From: Artemia franciscana
Lineage: Eukaryota > Arthropoda > Branchiopoda > Anostraca > Artemiidae
NCBI RefSeq assembly: GCF_032884065.1
Contig: NW_027063379.1
Span: forward strand, 807,869-871,868
DNA: 64,000 nucleotides
Direction of reading: 5' to 3'
Position 1 is the first letter of the stretch; each line of letters opens with the position of its first letter. The translations under genes were made by a program, and so were the position numbers. The notes under the pieces are model-generated. The model did not search any database. It was not told where the DNA came from and saw nothing but the letters and a program-made list of their open reading frames with translations. This document shows positions 11,317-22,984 of the stretch, piece after piece.

Positions 11317-13384
11317 GGGGGGGGGACAAAAGATTACCAGCGGTAAATGGGGTGATGATAAAATATTTTGGAATACATTTTCTCCTGGATAATTTTTTTA
11401 ACATATTTAGAAGGAAAGTTCCAATAGAAAGACTACAGAATTTAACATGCAAAATGAAGAAAAAAATTCAGCAAACATTTTTCTGGAAAATTGATCAATC
11501 CGTTTAATATCTCATGTGTTTAATTATTATATTTAATTATGTGTTTATCTATTATGTTCAGAACTTAGAGAAAAAGAAAATCAAACTTAAACAGAAATTT
11601 TGGAAAAATTTATTATCCTATTTCCTAAACTAAAAAATGGTGTAGACTTGGTCTTTATGCAATGTCTTAAGCGTTTATTTTCAGCAATAGTCATATCAAT
11701 AGCTTACAATGATTCTGAAAAGCCTTAAAGTAAGATATATCTCCAAAAGCCTTCAGATAAATATGGAAAAGGACAGAAGGGGGCGTATAAACTTATCTCT
11801 CATCTCCTTCCATTTAGACTGAGCAGGAATAATTGGGGCACGGGGTGATTTCTTCTTTTTTATCGTAGAAAAATGTTAATAAAACATGTTTGACTTTTGT
11901 TGTAAATAATATGATTTATTTTAAATTTCGTAAAAGTATACATAAGGATTTGTAAGTACAAATCAGCTATCATGAAGCCTGGGTGTTGCCTAATGTTGTA
12001 CGTGGGGAGGAGATAGATAAAACAGAGTTTTCATTGGCAAACATCCCACATTAAGCCTGCTGATGAATATAAAATGAGTTTTGTTGACGGGGTGGGGTGT
12101 TATTTCGGAACAGGTGTATGATCCCTTTTTATTCACATGAAGTATTGTAGTCTACACCTTTATCAGTCACTTGTTATTGTTGTGGTGGTGGTGGTGGGGG
12201 CAAGACTACCCCTTCCAATGCTACGATATTTCTCTGTGTAGTTTAAGATATTACTTTAACATCCGTACTCGGCACAGAAGAAAAAATGCAAGGCCATCCT
12301 GTTCCTCGTCATTGATTCTTATCCTTTTTGTTTGGGGGGGGGGGCTGTATGCTAGCAAAGAGTTTATTTTTGCAGTTTTAAGTGTCAACATATATCTTTT
12401 TGCATGCAAATAGGCTGCAATGTTCCAATACTTTTTTTAAATGCGTATATAATGTATTTGAACATTAGAGAAATATATTGTAGAGGTCTTGATGACTTCA
12501 ACCACCTAGGAGATCACAAGTGACAGATATTTCAACCTAATGAATAATACTACTCTTGGTCACTCGTAGTTTTCTAGCAAAAAATTATTAAGCTCTTATT
12601 CTACAACCCTACGGGTCATCCCAATTTTTACAGAAGATTCAACTTCAGTCCAAATTTTTTATTCAGATCCTACATTTTCATCTTTGAACAGTAAAAATGA
12701 AAAAGTGGGAAGGGCTGCAACAAATGAATGTACGGTTATTGAATTAAACAATTAAACTAAGAAGTTTGAGAACAAGAGGGGTTTAAAGGGTTTGTCCTCC
12801 ATATAACAAATTCTCTCAACTGGAAGTGACCAGTAATTTCAAAACTTAAAACGAACAGAAAAATATAACGTGTACGAGGAGGGTTTCCTCTCCTTATCTG
12901 CTTGCTCTTTAATCTAAAGTTTAGTTTCTTGTCAAAATTCTTTCAGAAAATTAGCTTAAGCACAAGGAAATAAAACAGGAAAAAGAACCTTTAAAATCAA
13001 TAGAGTTTTGCCTTTAGAACGAGGATTTGAGGAGGTAAAAGCCCCCATCAATAATATATAATTTCAATTCCTTTTTACTTTCTAAGGTATTTCCTTAGAT
13101 TCAGTTGATGAAAACTTGTTTTTTTCATTCTAATAACGCTTTTTGAAATGGTATAGTCTTCTGAACGCGATACTGTTTCTAACACAAGAAAACGGTCAAT
13201 ATTTCAGCACTAGATGTCTGCCTTTTGACAGGTAGGAAGACACCGAGAACATTTTTTTTTAAAGGTAATGAAAAGAAGGAAAAAAAGTATAAAATAAAGG
13301 TAATGAAAACGTTTGTTATAAAGTATAATAATAAAAAGTTTTTTTTTAATGAAGTAATTTGAAGTATACTGTAGAATATAATGA

Positions 13385-14505
13385 AAGTTCTTTTGCCAAA
13401 TTAGCCAGCCATGACAAAAAAACAACAAAGTGAGGTAAAACTCAATGAAAAGACAACAAACGAGACCACGGACAGTAGAGAGAAAATACTAAAACAACAC
13501 GTGTATTTTGTCTGTGTGCAAACTAGGCGTCTTCAGCACAATAGAAAAAAGATAAAAAGGAAAAAATACTAGACTAAAAACAAATAAGACCACCATCAAT
13601 ATTAATTAATACAATTGTAACAACTGACCCACGTAGGGAAAAGAAGCTATTGGAGTTACTTCAATGAGAACATCAAAGCAATTGAGGAAAAATAAAAAAA
13701 AACTGAAACTAAGTTAACCATTCTGTTGCGAAATGATCCTCTTGTAATTATTGAAGCAACTCTTATTGGTCAAGTAGGTAATCTAGTCTCCTGGTGATTA
13801 TGTAAAATCTTAATTCCCTTATTGACTATTGGTTTATTTTTCAAAAGACAATCACAAATTGGGTCAATATTTAAATTTCACGTGTCCCTATTTATTGAAA
13901 CATTAGCAAAAATATGTTTTTTAATTTATATAGTATCCCTCGCCCACTGAGCAATACCCCTATTATTAGCTGTGGCCTCATCAAATTTTACAAAATATTG
14001 AGGATGAACGTTGTAGGGTTTTTTCTACTGAATTGTAATGGTCATTAAATATTTCAAGAAATTGTCTGTTAGTTCTACCAATATAAAACTTTCCACAAGA
14101 ACAAGAAATTTTATACACACCACTAATTAAATTTCCCCGGGTTAAATCCTTCCCGGAATTAAGGTAACTACTTATTATTCTCACCGATTGGAAACATGTA
14201 TCAATGTTATGTCTGCATGAAATTAGTTTAAGCATCTCCCCCAAAATAGGTACGTAAGGCAAAGAAATGAAACTTTTAGACACATTTAATTCTGAACTCC
14301 GCTAAACTCCATTGACCTTATTGTTATGTTTAATGCGTCGATTTTTTATTATTTTATCAATACTATTACAAAACTGTTACATTACAAAATAAAGGTAACT
14401 ATTACAAAATAAAATATCCCTCAAATACAACAAATCAGAATCTAAAAACTCCTGGGAACAAATTCTGAAAGCTCTATCCCCAAGTGGATTCACAAACCCT
14501 GTTCA
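13385..14505 (-). pseudogene. Penelope-like element remnant: RT end plus GIY-YIG nuclease
   Basis: Read on the minus strand. The upstream part (about 14505-14380) gives NPLGDRAFRICSQEFLDSD, the stretch that follows the RT core in Penelope-like elements. The 100-codon ORF at 13981-14283 carries the GIY-YIG endonuclease core: GVYKISCSCGKFYIGRTNRQ, with Y-K-I standing at the G-I-Y position, Y-I-G, and the Arg that follows. After a frame change at about 13981 the sequence continues FDEATANNRGIAQWARDTI and NVSINRDT, the usual C-terminal tail of this family. Several stops and shifts make it dead. Copy A lacks this block, so it entered copy B after the duplication, or A lost it. The part at 13385-13790 is probably 3' untranslated. 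Confidence 0.82.
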
Positions 14506-15009
14506 CTAAAAGCTGCTCATGAAAAATAAATGTGAAATAAGTATTATAATTGATAATGCGAATTTTCACTTTGTATTTCAGTCAGGAAAATTACACGAAC
14601 ATATTTGGTTAAAGAAGTTTTGTTTTGTTGAAATAAATCTAAAGGAGAATGTTAAGAAGGGAAATTGAGGGGGGAAATATGCTAACTTTGTTACAAAAGT
14701 AACAATTTTAAAGTTTAATAGCGTATTTGATCATTCATAGGTTGTCGATCTGTTAGAGCAGAATAATGTAACAAATTTTCAAAAATGGAAAAAATTTCTT
14801 TAATCCAAAATTTCCTCCCTTAGTCGAATGAATTCCTTAAAAAAATAATTATTTTAATCAATTCCCGCTTTTATTTTCTTACGTTTGATTTATTATTTAG
14901 TTCTCTCATAGCTATTATACAGTGCATCTGCAAATTAAATACAAGACTTTTTATGTGCCTCACTGCTGCTTCTCAAAATAAAAGGGAGAAAACACTGTGA
15001 GATTAGGAA

Positions 15010-16582
15010 AAACCATAGGAAAAATCAGAGCAATCTCTGACTATAGCCGAAATACAAGAGGATAGTGCTATCTTTTCGATAAGAAACATAGTACTTCATT
15101 ATGGCAAAGACGATTTTTGCTCATCAATGAAAAGATTTATAGCGGAGGGTAAGGAATTACCCAAACATTATAAGCAAGATATGAAGGACATAGATCATTA
15201 TGAACTAGACGGAGACAAAAATGTCTTAGGAAGATGCTACACGCCATTACAGACGTATAGGCAAAATGACACCCGATTAATACCAGTTATACCAAAGAGT
15301 ATGGAGGGAGAAGTTATTTATTTCTCACATGTCGTCAATGGGTGCTATATGGGAGAAGCAAAAACCATCGGTAGAATCAAGAGAAATTTGTATTTTCCAA
15401 ACATTTATAAAAAGGTCAAGAATTTATTCACAGCTGCGAAGATTGCGCAAATCACAAATCACCGTAAACAGTACCACGAGCAGAACCGGAGAATTACCAG
15501 CAGGAGTTGGAGACTTGATATCAATTGACATCTGGGGCTCAGGTGGTGGACTTCCAGTATCAGCTAAAGGAAACAGATGTGTTCTCATCATCGTGGACCA
15601 TTTCAACTCCTCTTTATACGCCTGCCTTGTGTCCCATGAAAAAGAAAGCACTATTGCAAAAACTCAAGTCACTCACTTATTTTTGGAACATGGTATTTTT
15701 CCCAAGCCCATTCTAACAGATAATGGGCCTTGTTTTCCGGCCAAACTATTAGACGAAGTCAACAGCTACCTTAAGATAAAGAGGTGGTATACATCAGCCT
15801 ACATGGGCACGTGAAATGGAAAAGTAGAACGTAAACACCGTGAGCTTGCATACATGTTCGGTATTCATTCCAAACAAGAACCAAATCATTGGGACGATCA
15901 CCTACCGTTTTTAGTATTCACAATAAATACTGCTTATTCTGCTACTTTAGGAGACATACCGTTTTTCATACAGCACTTGCGGGATTCCAAGATTTGTATG
16001 GAGTCTATAGGTAATGAGCACGTATACCATAATCTGGATCAGTACAAAGAAGAAATGATTCTGAGAATTTAAAAGCCAATGGAACAGGTAGCTAAAACCT
16101 TAGAAAAAGCTAAGGTAAAACAAAAACATAAATATGATCGTAGAGTAAAAAATACGCGAGAATATAAAATAGGAGATATAGTCTGGGCTCCAAAACCAAA
16201 TTTGGAAGGAGCTAAAAAGCTAAAATAAAAATGGGATGGACCTTTTCGTGTGATAAAGGTTCTTTTCAACAATTTAACATATATCTTGAGGCATTCAAAA
16301 AAATAAACAGAGGAAATAGTACACCATAGCTGCCTCAAACCTGGTGTCTATCCCAAGCCATGGAAAGTGAAACCTGTGCAGGAAAATTATTTGAATAATG
16401 ATGAAATGGCAGCCACGATTCTAACGCATCAGCCATATCAGTTCTTAGATCTTTTTAACAATCATAACAAATTGGGGGAATTAAAGGAGTATCTACCGAT
16501 ACTCCTCCGAAGTAGTTCCTCTGGCAGTCAATTCCTCCACCAATACAGAAGCCATCAGCCCAATAGCTCATCCAGCGAATAG
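15010..16582 (+). pseudogene. Gypsy integrase
   Basis: Frame 1 (15010-15430) holds the region before the zinc finger and its histidine part, with PVIPKSMEGEVIYFSHVVNG and RNLYFPNIYKKVKN. The two cysteines of the HHCC finger read as SCEDCA in a third frame at about 15432. After a second shift, frame 2 runs to 16582. The catalytic triad is visible: Asp in ISIDIWGSG (15527), Asp in ILTDNGPCF (15719) and Glu in NGKVERKHRE (15827). There are exactly 35 residues between the second Asp and the Glu, as in the DD(35)E family. The tail has a GPFRV-type domain (KWDGPFRVIK) and a Ser-rich end. Stops in frame 2 at about 15812, 16070, 16225 and 16303, plus the two frameshifts, inactivate it. Confidence 0.88.
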
Positions 16583-16859
16583 ATTGCAAATGGGGGAACA
16601 GACGAATATACCAAATATCGAACTTACCACAGGAAGAAAATTACTAACTTGTCAGGATTGTGAGTGAAGTCGCACGCAAGACTGCAAGGAGTATGCAAAT
16701 GAAGGATTTCTGGAGAGTAGTGATTACACTTGTGGCCCAGCACCAGTGAGCCAAAGAACCAAAGACGGTTTTCACTAGATTACTAAAGCCTACGCAAGCA
16801 GAAGATTTTAAAAGATTGTAATCTTTGGAATCCCCAACAGAACTGAAACAAAAAGGATG

Positions 16860-17170
16860 ATGCAGCAACCAGCTGGACTACGACAGAAAATTACCTCAGA
16901 GGACACTGGCGATTCGCCAACTGATATCAAAGCCCATGGATCAGAAGGGTTAACGCTTCGAGATAAAGTTGGGGAAAAGTTCACTCAACCGGGTCTCCAA
17001 AAGGTCGGTCAAAATCTGCAGCTCAGGTAGTCAAACAGCTCAAATTAAAAGCAAAACAACAAGACGAAAAGTTAATGCAAAAATTTGACGAAGGGACAAA
17101 CATTAGGTCTCACTCGGATTCTGATGTTACCAAAAAGTCATGTAAGCATTACGGGGAAAAAACTAGTTGA
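16860..17170 (+). pseudogene. Unrecognised basic open frame after the integrase
   Basis: Two overlapping frames look coding by composition. One, near 16860-17030, includes KITSEDTGDSPTDIKAHGSE. The other, 16991-17170, includes AAQVVKQLKLKAKQQDEKL and SHSDSDVTKKSCKHYGEKTS and ends in TGA. They may be a 3' extension of the Gypsy element or host sequence next to it. I do not recognise a domain. Confidence 0.25.
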
Positions 17171-17264
17171 GAGACCATGACACAATGAAAGTTTTTCTTC
17201 ATTTATGTTTGGCACAGCTATACATTAATAATATTAAAAAAAAGGTAAAAAAAATTGAATACTT

Positions 17265-19688
17265 CAACAATCTCGTCATATCCAAGTATTGTTTTAAAAA
17301 CTTCATATACCAGACAACCTTTCAAAGATGAAAAAAGGAACAAAACTGTTTGGATAATCATAATATATTCTTATGAAATATCACAAACTTTAATGAATCC
17401 AGTGAAGAGTTTAAATATTAAAAAGTAGTATGAGACGAAAGTGGGAAGGTCTAGAACCAAATCCTAATATTAATAAGGAAGAACAATAAATGATCACATG
17501 AAAAAGTGAATTTGGTACAGGGCACGACAAAATTATGGCATAAGTCTGAAAAAAAAACATAATAAACTTAGTGAAGAATTGTAACGAAAATAAGCTAGTA
17601 GTAAATTGCAGAATATTGTGAAACTGAAGAGTGTTTTATAAGCATGACGCTAATGTAAATTTATCCTAACCGTTATTGTAATGATAGAACGCAAACAGAT
17701 TGGAACAACGATGACATTATATTGGCTGACAATATTCTTAAAATTTGCTTTAGCTCCGACTTCTCCTCCTCCTGGTTGGTGACAACAGAAACGACATCTA
17801 TTGCAACAGAAACTACGCCAACCGACAAGGCTACCACTACGTTTAGACCACCGGGCGATATTAATTACCAATTACCAAGACATTTCTTGCCAATTTTATC
17901 CACAGTAAGACTTTTGCCTATCATAGAGGGAAGAAATTCCACATATTAGGACTTTTTTAACAATTCAAGATTCTTTAAACAAAGAAACATCATAGTCGGC
18001 AAAGGAAACACAGTTTTTGGAGAAGTTAGGACATGATTTGTAGTAAAAATACACAGCATATTGTGCTTCATATTAATGACATTGATGTTCATTAAGAAAC
18101 AATAAAGGTATCTGGAGAGGGATTGGAAGGCATGATGGTAAACCACACTGCTTTTGATATGATTACGCAATTTTTCACCATACATCTTAGTGGTGATTTA
18201 ATACCAGGAATACAGCTCAGTCTTTCCATGTCATATTTTGCCAAGCTCAATGATGGACTTGGAGGTTTTTACAGCTTTTATTATTATCATTACAAAGGGT
18301 TACGGACACCCCGAAGAAATATGGCTACTACTCGATTCCAACCAACAGGTACAAGAAGGGCATTTCCCTTTTTGACGAGCCAAACTTCAAAGCGAGATTC
18401 ACCATCAATTTGGGTAGGAAAAGGGATATAGCCTGTCAAATATCCAAATATCCCACTTAATCGCACTGCTCCTCACCAGAATATGCCAGATTATGAATGG
18501 GATATTTATGAAAAATTTGTCCTTATGTCAACCATTCATCCCTTTCTTTGTATCAAAGTATAACAATTGTTGATTTAATCCTATTCGTCTTCTGATTTAT
18601 TTGTCGTTTGATTTAATCCTTTTTTTGTAAGCACAAGCGCCATTTAGTTTTTAATGACTATGTGAGATTGTGCAAATAAAACCGAATCTATTCTTTTCTA
18701 CTTAGTGACTTTAGTCATATCTGATTTTGTAAAAAATTCAGCTTCAATTACAGGTGAGACAGAGGTGGGTGTTTGGTTGTGACCTGGCTTTGAAGAGTAC
18801 ACCAGATGCGCTACAAGTATATCTTTTGCAGTTTTGGAGTACTTATAGGAATTTCTCCAAATCCCATTTCCGCTTCAAAAGCATTATATGATCGCCATTT
18901 CAACTTAGGAGCAAAGGCAATGGATAACTGGGGCTCAATAGCATACGGTGAAAATGGTCTTTGATACGATCCATGCTATTCATCAGCCCAAGACAAACAA
19001 TGAGTTGCTGTTGTTATAGCTCACAAGCTAGCACGTCGGTAGTTCGGTGATTTAGTCACAACTTATTGGTGGGATTTTCTTTGGCTCAATGAAGGACTTG
19101 CAACATATCTCAAATTTAAAGGAGTTGACTGGGTTGAGCCTGACATGGTAATGGAACAGCAGTACGTAAATGATGCCATTTATACGTGATGCAACTTGAT
19201 GGTCTCAGCTCAACGTATCCAATAATTATGCAAGTGAATAAACCATATGAAATCTACGAGCTATTTGATCCAATCACATACAAAAAAAGTGGTTCTGTCC
19301 TACGCATGACGGAATATTTCCTTGGCTTAGAAGTACGTAAGGAGGGCCTGACAAATTACATAGATGACAGGACTTATGATACGGCTACTACTGATGTTTT
19401 GTGGGCATTTTTGGGTGATGCAGCATCTAAATATTTTGTTGAACTAAACGGTCTAACTGTAAAGGGTATAATGGACACCTGGAGTATCCAAAAGAAATTC
19501 TCTGTTGTGAAGGTCAAAAGAAATCGCAAAAAAAATGCAGAAATTACTGTTACACATAAAATGTTAGAATCAGGAATTCATGGAGGATATTTATATGAAA
19601 TATATGGTTTCCCATGGTAGAAAAATTTATTTCATTCTTCAAGGTTTGGGATCTCCATTCCAAGCCTTTAGTCCAGTTAAAAAAAATT
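17265..19688 (+). repeat. Inverted repeat, left arm
   Basis: The reverse complement of this arm is found at 20562-22990. Collinear blocks are 17265-18565 with 21710-22990, and 19030-19688 with 20562-21218. The part 18570-19030 is missing from the right arm, which has other sequence at 21219-21700. The arms look highly similar but not identical. A further small piece of the left flank (17170-17265) matches 21380-21475 in inverse orientation. Confidence 0.9.
17700..19620 (+). pseudogene. M1 aminopeptidase N-like pseudogene (plus-strand copy)
   Basis: Remnant of a zinc aminopeptidase of family M1, normally a type II membrane ectoenzyme that removes N-terminal residues from peptides. In order I read a Thr-rich stalk (TTETTSIATETTPTDKATTT) leading to INYQLPRHFLPI near 17870. 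Next come QFFTIHLSGDLIPGIQ (18165) and FAKLNDGLGGFY (18235), then WDIYEKFVLMSTIHPF. The exopeptidase motif appears as KAMDNWG (18914; norm GAMEN). The zinc site reads HKLAR at 19022-19036 where HELAH or HEXXH is expected; the third ligand Glu remains in WLNEGLA. FDPITYKKSGSVLRM (from about 19261) is close to the family norm. Stops at about 18099, 18961, 19009 and 19038, plus frameshifts at about 18370 and 19186, show that it is dead. Confidence 0.9.
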
Positions 19689-20536
19689 CTTCGCTTCTTC
19701 TACACATGGAGCAAAATTTGTTTCACATACAATTCTAACAGCAATTTTTCTTAAACGAAAATCCAAAGCTTTACCCTTAGGATCTTCATTGAAGGTGTAA
19801 AATTCATACAAATGTAAGGCCAAGCGTTGAATATGGCTATTCAAAAGTGCTCCCGCTTCAGTTCCTGATAATAGGTTTTGAAGTCTTTCAAAGTTGTTAT
19901 CTAGAGTTTCACAAGGAAGCCAATCGAATTCCTTCTTCAAATAACTTGTGATATTCAAAGCTCGTTCGTAAGTTTTCTTTATTTGATTTGCACTAGCCAA
20001 GTTCAAAACATCGTCAATAATTTGGGCTCTGTTTATTACGTCAATTTGTGTGTGATTATTTTGTAATTGATCGTGAAGTAGGTCCCATTTCATTTCATCG
20101 TAATCCACACGGCAGTATCGCAATACATTATTGTCGCAAATTATCCAGCTGTTGGGATTTTCTATTACATCTCTGTACACAGCTGGCTCAGATGAGTTAC
20201 CAAGCCAGCGCCTTCTTATGGCCAAATTGTTGCTAAATTTTGAATGAATGTCAATGGAATGTGCCAATAATTTTCTTCAATAATATATTTGTTTTGAGGA
20301 AAATCATATATTTCATATAAATATCCTCCATGAATTCCTGATTCAAACATTTTATGTGTAACAGTAATTTGTGCATATATTTTGCGATTTCTTTTGACCT
20401 TCAAAACAGGAAATTTCTTTTGGATACTCTAGGTGTCCATTATACCCTTTACTGTTAGACCGTTTAGTTCAACAGAATATTTAGATGCTGCATCGCCCAA
20501 AAATGCCCACAAAACATCAGTAGTAGCCGTATCATT
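19620..20536 (-). pseudogene. Aminopeptidase N C-terminal (ERAP1_C-like) region, palindrome spacer
   Basis: Minus strand. From 20536 it repeats part of the M1 region (DTATTDVLWAFLGDAAS, then HKMFESGIHGGYLYEIYDFP and ENYWHIPLTF). After a frame change near 20260 it continues as a 196-codon ORF (19677-20267). That ORF holds WIICDNNVLRYCRVDYDE, the canonical entry to the ERAP1_C-type domain (W-x-x-x-N-x-x-x-x-G-Y-Y-R-V-N-Y-D), then RAQIIDDVLNLA and DFRLRKIAVRIVCE. The ORF stops in a run of T. One more T would allow it to continue as LTGLKAWNGDPKP into the arm, so the stop looks like a homopolymer frameshift. This is the best-preserved aminopeptidase piece in the window and could be an exon of a broken gene on the minus strand. 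Confidence 0.85.
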
Positions 20537-20639
20537 TTTTTATTCAATTTTTTTAATAATTTTTTTTTTAGCTGGACTAAAGGCTTGGAATGGAAATCCC
20601 AAGCCTTGAAGAATGAAATAATTTTTTCTACCATGGGAA

Positions 20640-22560
20640 ACCATATATTTCATATAAATATCCTCCATGAATTCCTGATTCGAACATTTTATGTGTAACA
20701 GTAATTTCTGCATAGTTTTTACGATTTCTTTCGACCTTCACAACAGGGAATTTCTTTTGGATACTCCAAGTGTCCATTATATCCTTTAAAGTTAGACCGT
20801 TTAGGTCAACAGAAAATTAAGATGCTGCATCACCCAAAAATGCCCACAAAACATCAGTAGTAGCCGTATCATAAGTCCTGTTATTTATGTAATTTGTCAG
20901 GCCCTCCTTAAGTACTTCTAAGCCAAGGAAATATTCCATCATGTGTAGGACAGAACCACTTTTTTTGTATCTGATTGGATCAAATAGCTCGTTGATTTCA
21001 TACGGCTTATTCACTTGCATAATTATCGGATACGTTGAGCTAAGACCATCAAGTTGCATCACGTATAAAAGGCATCATTTACGTACTGCTGTTCAATTTC
21101 CATGTCAGGCTCAACCCAGTCAACTCCTTTAAATTTGAGATATGTTGCAAGTACTTCATTGAGCCACAACAAATCCCACCAGTCGGTTGTTACTAAATTA
21201 CCGAACTACTGACGTAAATGAACATGAACGTAAAGGAACGTAAAGGACGTAAAGGAATATCTTAGGTATACATGCATCACCAATAATTATAGCTCTGTGG
21301 TGGTAAATACGAGAATACGTTTTTATAAATAGCTAATTACTTGGTAAATGTTAGAGGTCTGAGTTTACATACAATTTTTTTTTTACCTTTTTTCAATATT
21401 ATTAATGTATAGCTGTGCCAAACATAAATGAAGAAAAACAATTCATTGTGTCATGGTCTCCCAACTAGACGTTATCAATGTTTAGTTACAAGAGGGACTG
21501 GACATTGGCATATACAAGAGACGACCTCTTAACTCTCTTATACTGTAATTTTCTTCCAGTTTCAAAGGCAAAGATATATTCGGGAACAGTTGGGTTTAAT
21601 TGAAAGAAATACCAGATATTGTACCAGTAATTTTGCGCTAGTGCTTACAAAAAAGGATTAAATCAAACGAAGAAAAAATCAGAAGACGAATAGGATTAAA
21701 TCAACAATTATTATACTTTGATACAAAGAAAGGGATGAATGGTTGATATAAGGAAAAATTTTTCATAAATACCCCATTCATAATATGGCATATTCTTTTG
21801 AGGAACTGTGCGATTAAGTGGGATATTTGGATATTTGAGAGGATATATCCCTTTTACTACCCAAAGTGATGGCGAATCTCGCTTTGAAGTTTGGCTCGTC
21901 AAAACAAGGAAATGCCCTTCTTGCATCTGTTGGTTGGAATTGAGTAGTAGCCATTTTTCTTCGGGGTGTCCGTAACCCTTTGTAATGATAATAATAAGAT
22001 CTGTAAAAACCTCCAAGTCCATCATTGAGCTTGGCAAAATATGACATGGAAAGACCGTGCTGTATTCCTGCTATTAATTCACTACTAATGTGTATGGTGA
22101 AAAATTGCGTAATCATATCAAAAGCAGTGCGGTTTACCATAATGCCTTCCAATCCCTCTCCAGATACCTTTATTGTTTCTGAATGAACATCGATGTAATT
22201 AATATGAAGCACAATATGCTGTGTATTTTCACTACAAATCATGTCTTAACTTCTCCAAAACTGTGAAGTTTCCTTCGCCGACTACGCTATTTTTTTGTTT
22301 AAAGAATCTTGAATTATAAAAAAAGTCCTTATATGTGGAATTTCTTCCCTCTTTCATAGGCAACAGTCAAAATTGGCGAGAAGTGTCTTGGTAATAGGTA
22401 ATTAATTTCGCCTGGTGATCTAAATGTAGTGGTAGCCTTGTCGGTTGGCGTAGTTTCTGTTGCAATAGATGTCGTATCTGTTGTCACCAACCAGGAGGAG
22501 GAGAAGTCAGAGCTAAAGCAAATATTGAGAATATTGTCAGACAATATAATGTCATCGTTG
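20640..22560 (-). pseudogene. M1 aminopeptidase N-like pseudogene (minus-strand copy)
   Basis: Same domain order as the plus-strand copy, read leftwards: Thr-rich stalk and YLLPRHFSPI (22330-22544), QFFTIHISSELIAGIQ and FPCFDEPNFKARFAITLG (21814-22242), then after a gap WLNEVLATYLKFKGVDW (about 21130-21170) and FDPIRYKKSGSVLHM. It keeps FPCFDEPNFKAR, which is frameshifted in the other copy. The exopeptidase motif and the whole HEXXH region are deleted between 21710 and 21218. A TAA after LGDAAS (about 20817) is private to this copy. The frame break after VNDAFYT (about 21062) is shared with the plus-strand copy, so it predates the inverted duplication or marks an exon edge. Confidence 0.9.
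21219..21700. repeat. Dispersed repeat module c, copy 1, inside the right arm
   Basis: Replaces the deleted middle of the right arm. Landmarks are GTGGTGGTAAATACGAGAA, AATTACTTGGTAAATGTTAG and ACGACCTCTTAACT. Further copies are near 23675-24360, 27585-27725, 28225-28700 and 40255-40395. A short array of AACGTAAAGG units lies at its left edge (21220-21255). Confidence 0.7.
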
Positions 22561-22984
22561 TTCCAATCTTTTTGCGTTCTATCATTACAATAACGGTTAG
22601 GATAAATTTACATTAGCGTCATGCTTATAAAACACTCTTCAGTTTCATGATATTCTGCAATTTACTACTAGCTTATTTTCGTTAAAATTCTTCACTAAGT
22701 TTATTATGTTTTTTTCAGACTTATGCCATAGCTTTGTCGTGTCCTGTACCATTTTTCATTTGATCATTTAATGTTCTTCCTTATTAATATAAGTCTTTGG
22801 TTCTGGACCTTCCCACTTTCGTGTCATACTACTTTTTAATATTTAAACTCTTCACTGGATTCATTAAAGTTTGTGATATTTCGTAAGAAAATATGATGAT
22901 TATCCAAACAGTTTTGTTCCTTTTTTTATCTTTGAAAGGTTGTCTGATATACAAAAGTTTTTAAAACAATACTTGGATATGACG

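Larger units (their letters stand above)
8960..15006. repeat. Segmental duplication, copy B
   Basis: Diverged partner of copy A. It contains two insertions absent from A: a hAT element at 9621-11308 and a Penelope-like fragment at about 13385-14505. It also has about 240 bp extra at 11390-11630. Homology to A stops sharply near 15006, where a Gypsy fragment begins. Confidence 0.8.
15007..17170 (+). mobile_element. Ty3/Gypsy-type LTR retrotransposon fragment, no LTRs seen
   Basis: The segment begins abruptly where copy B homology ends (15006). It ends where the aminopeptidase inverted repeat and its flank begin (about 17170-17265). It contains the end of a pol gene (integrase) and then a short basic open frame. 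Neither LTR, nor primer binding site, gag, protease or RT is present, so it is a truncated internal fragment. Confidence 0.75.

Noticed and set aside
11198..11452. Opposed ORFs at the right end of the hAT element
   Set aside because: They cross the element terminus and G-runs; not coding.
12171..12413. 80-codon plus-strand ORF with a Trp run
   Set aside because: The Trp run is a TGG repeat, and the related copy A sequence is not open.
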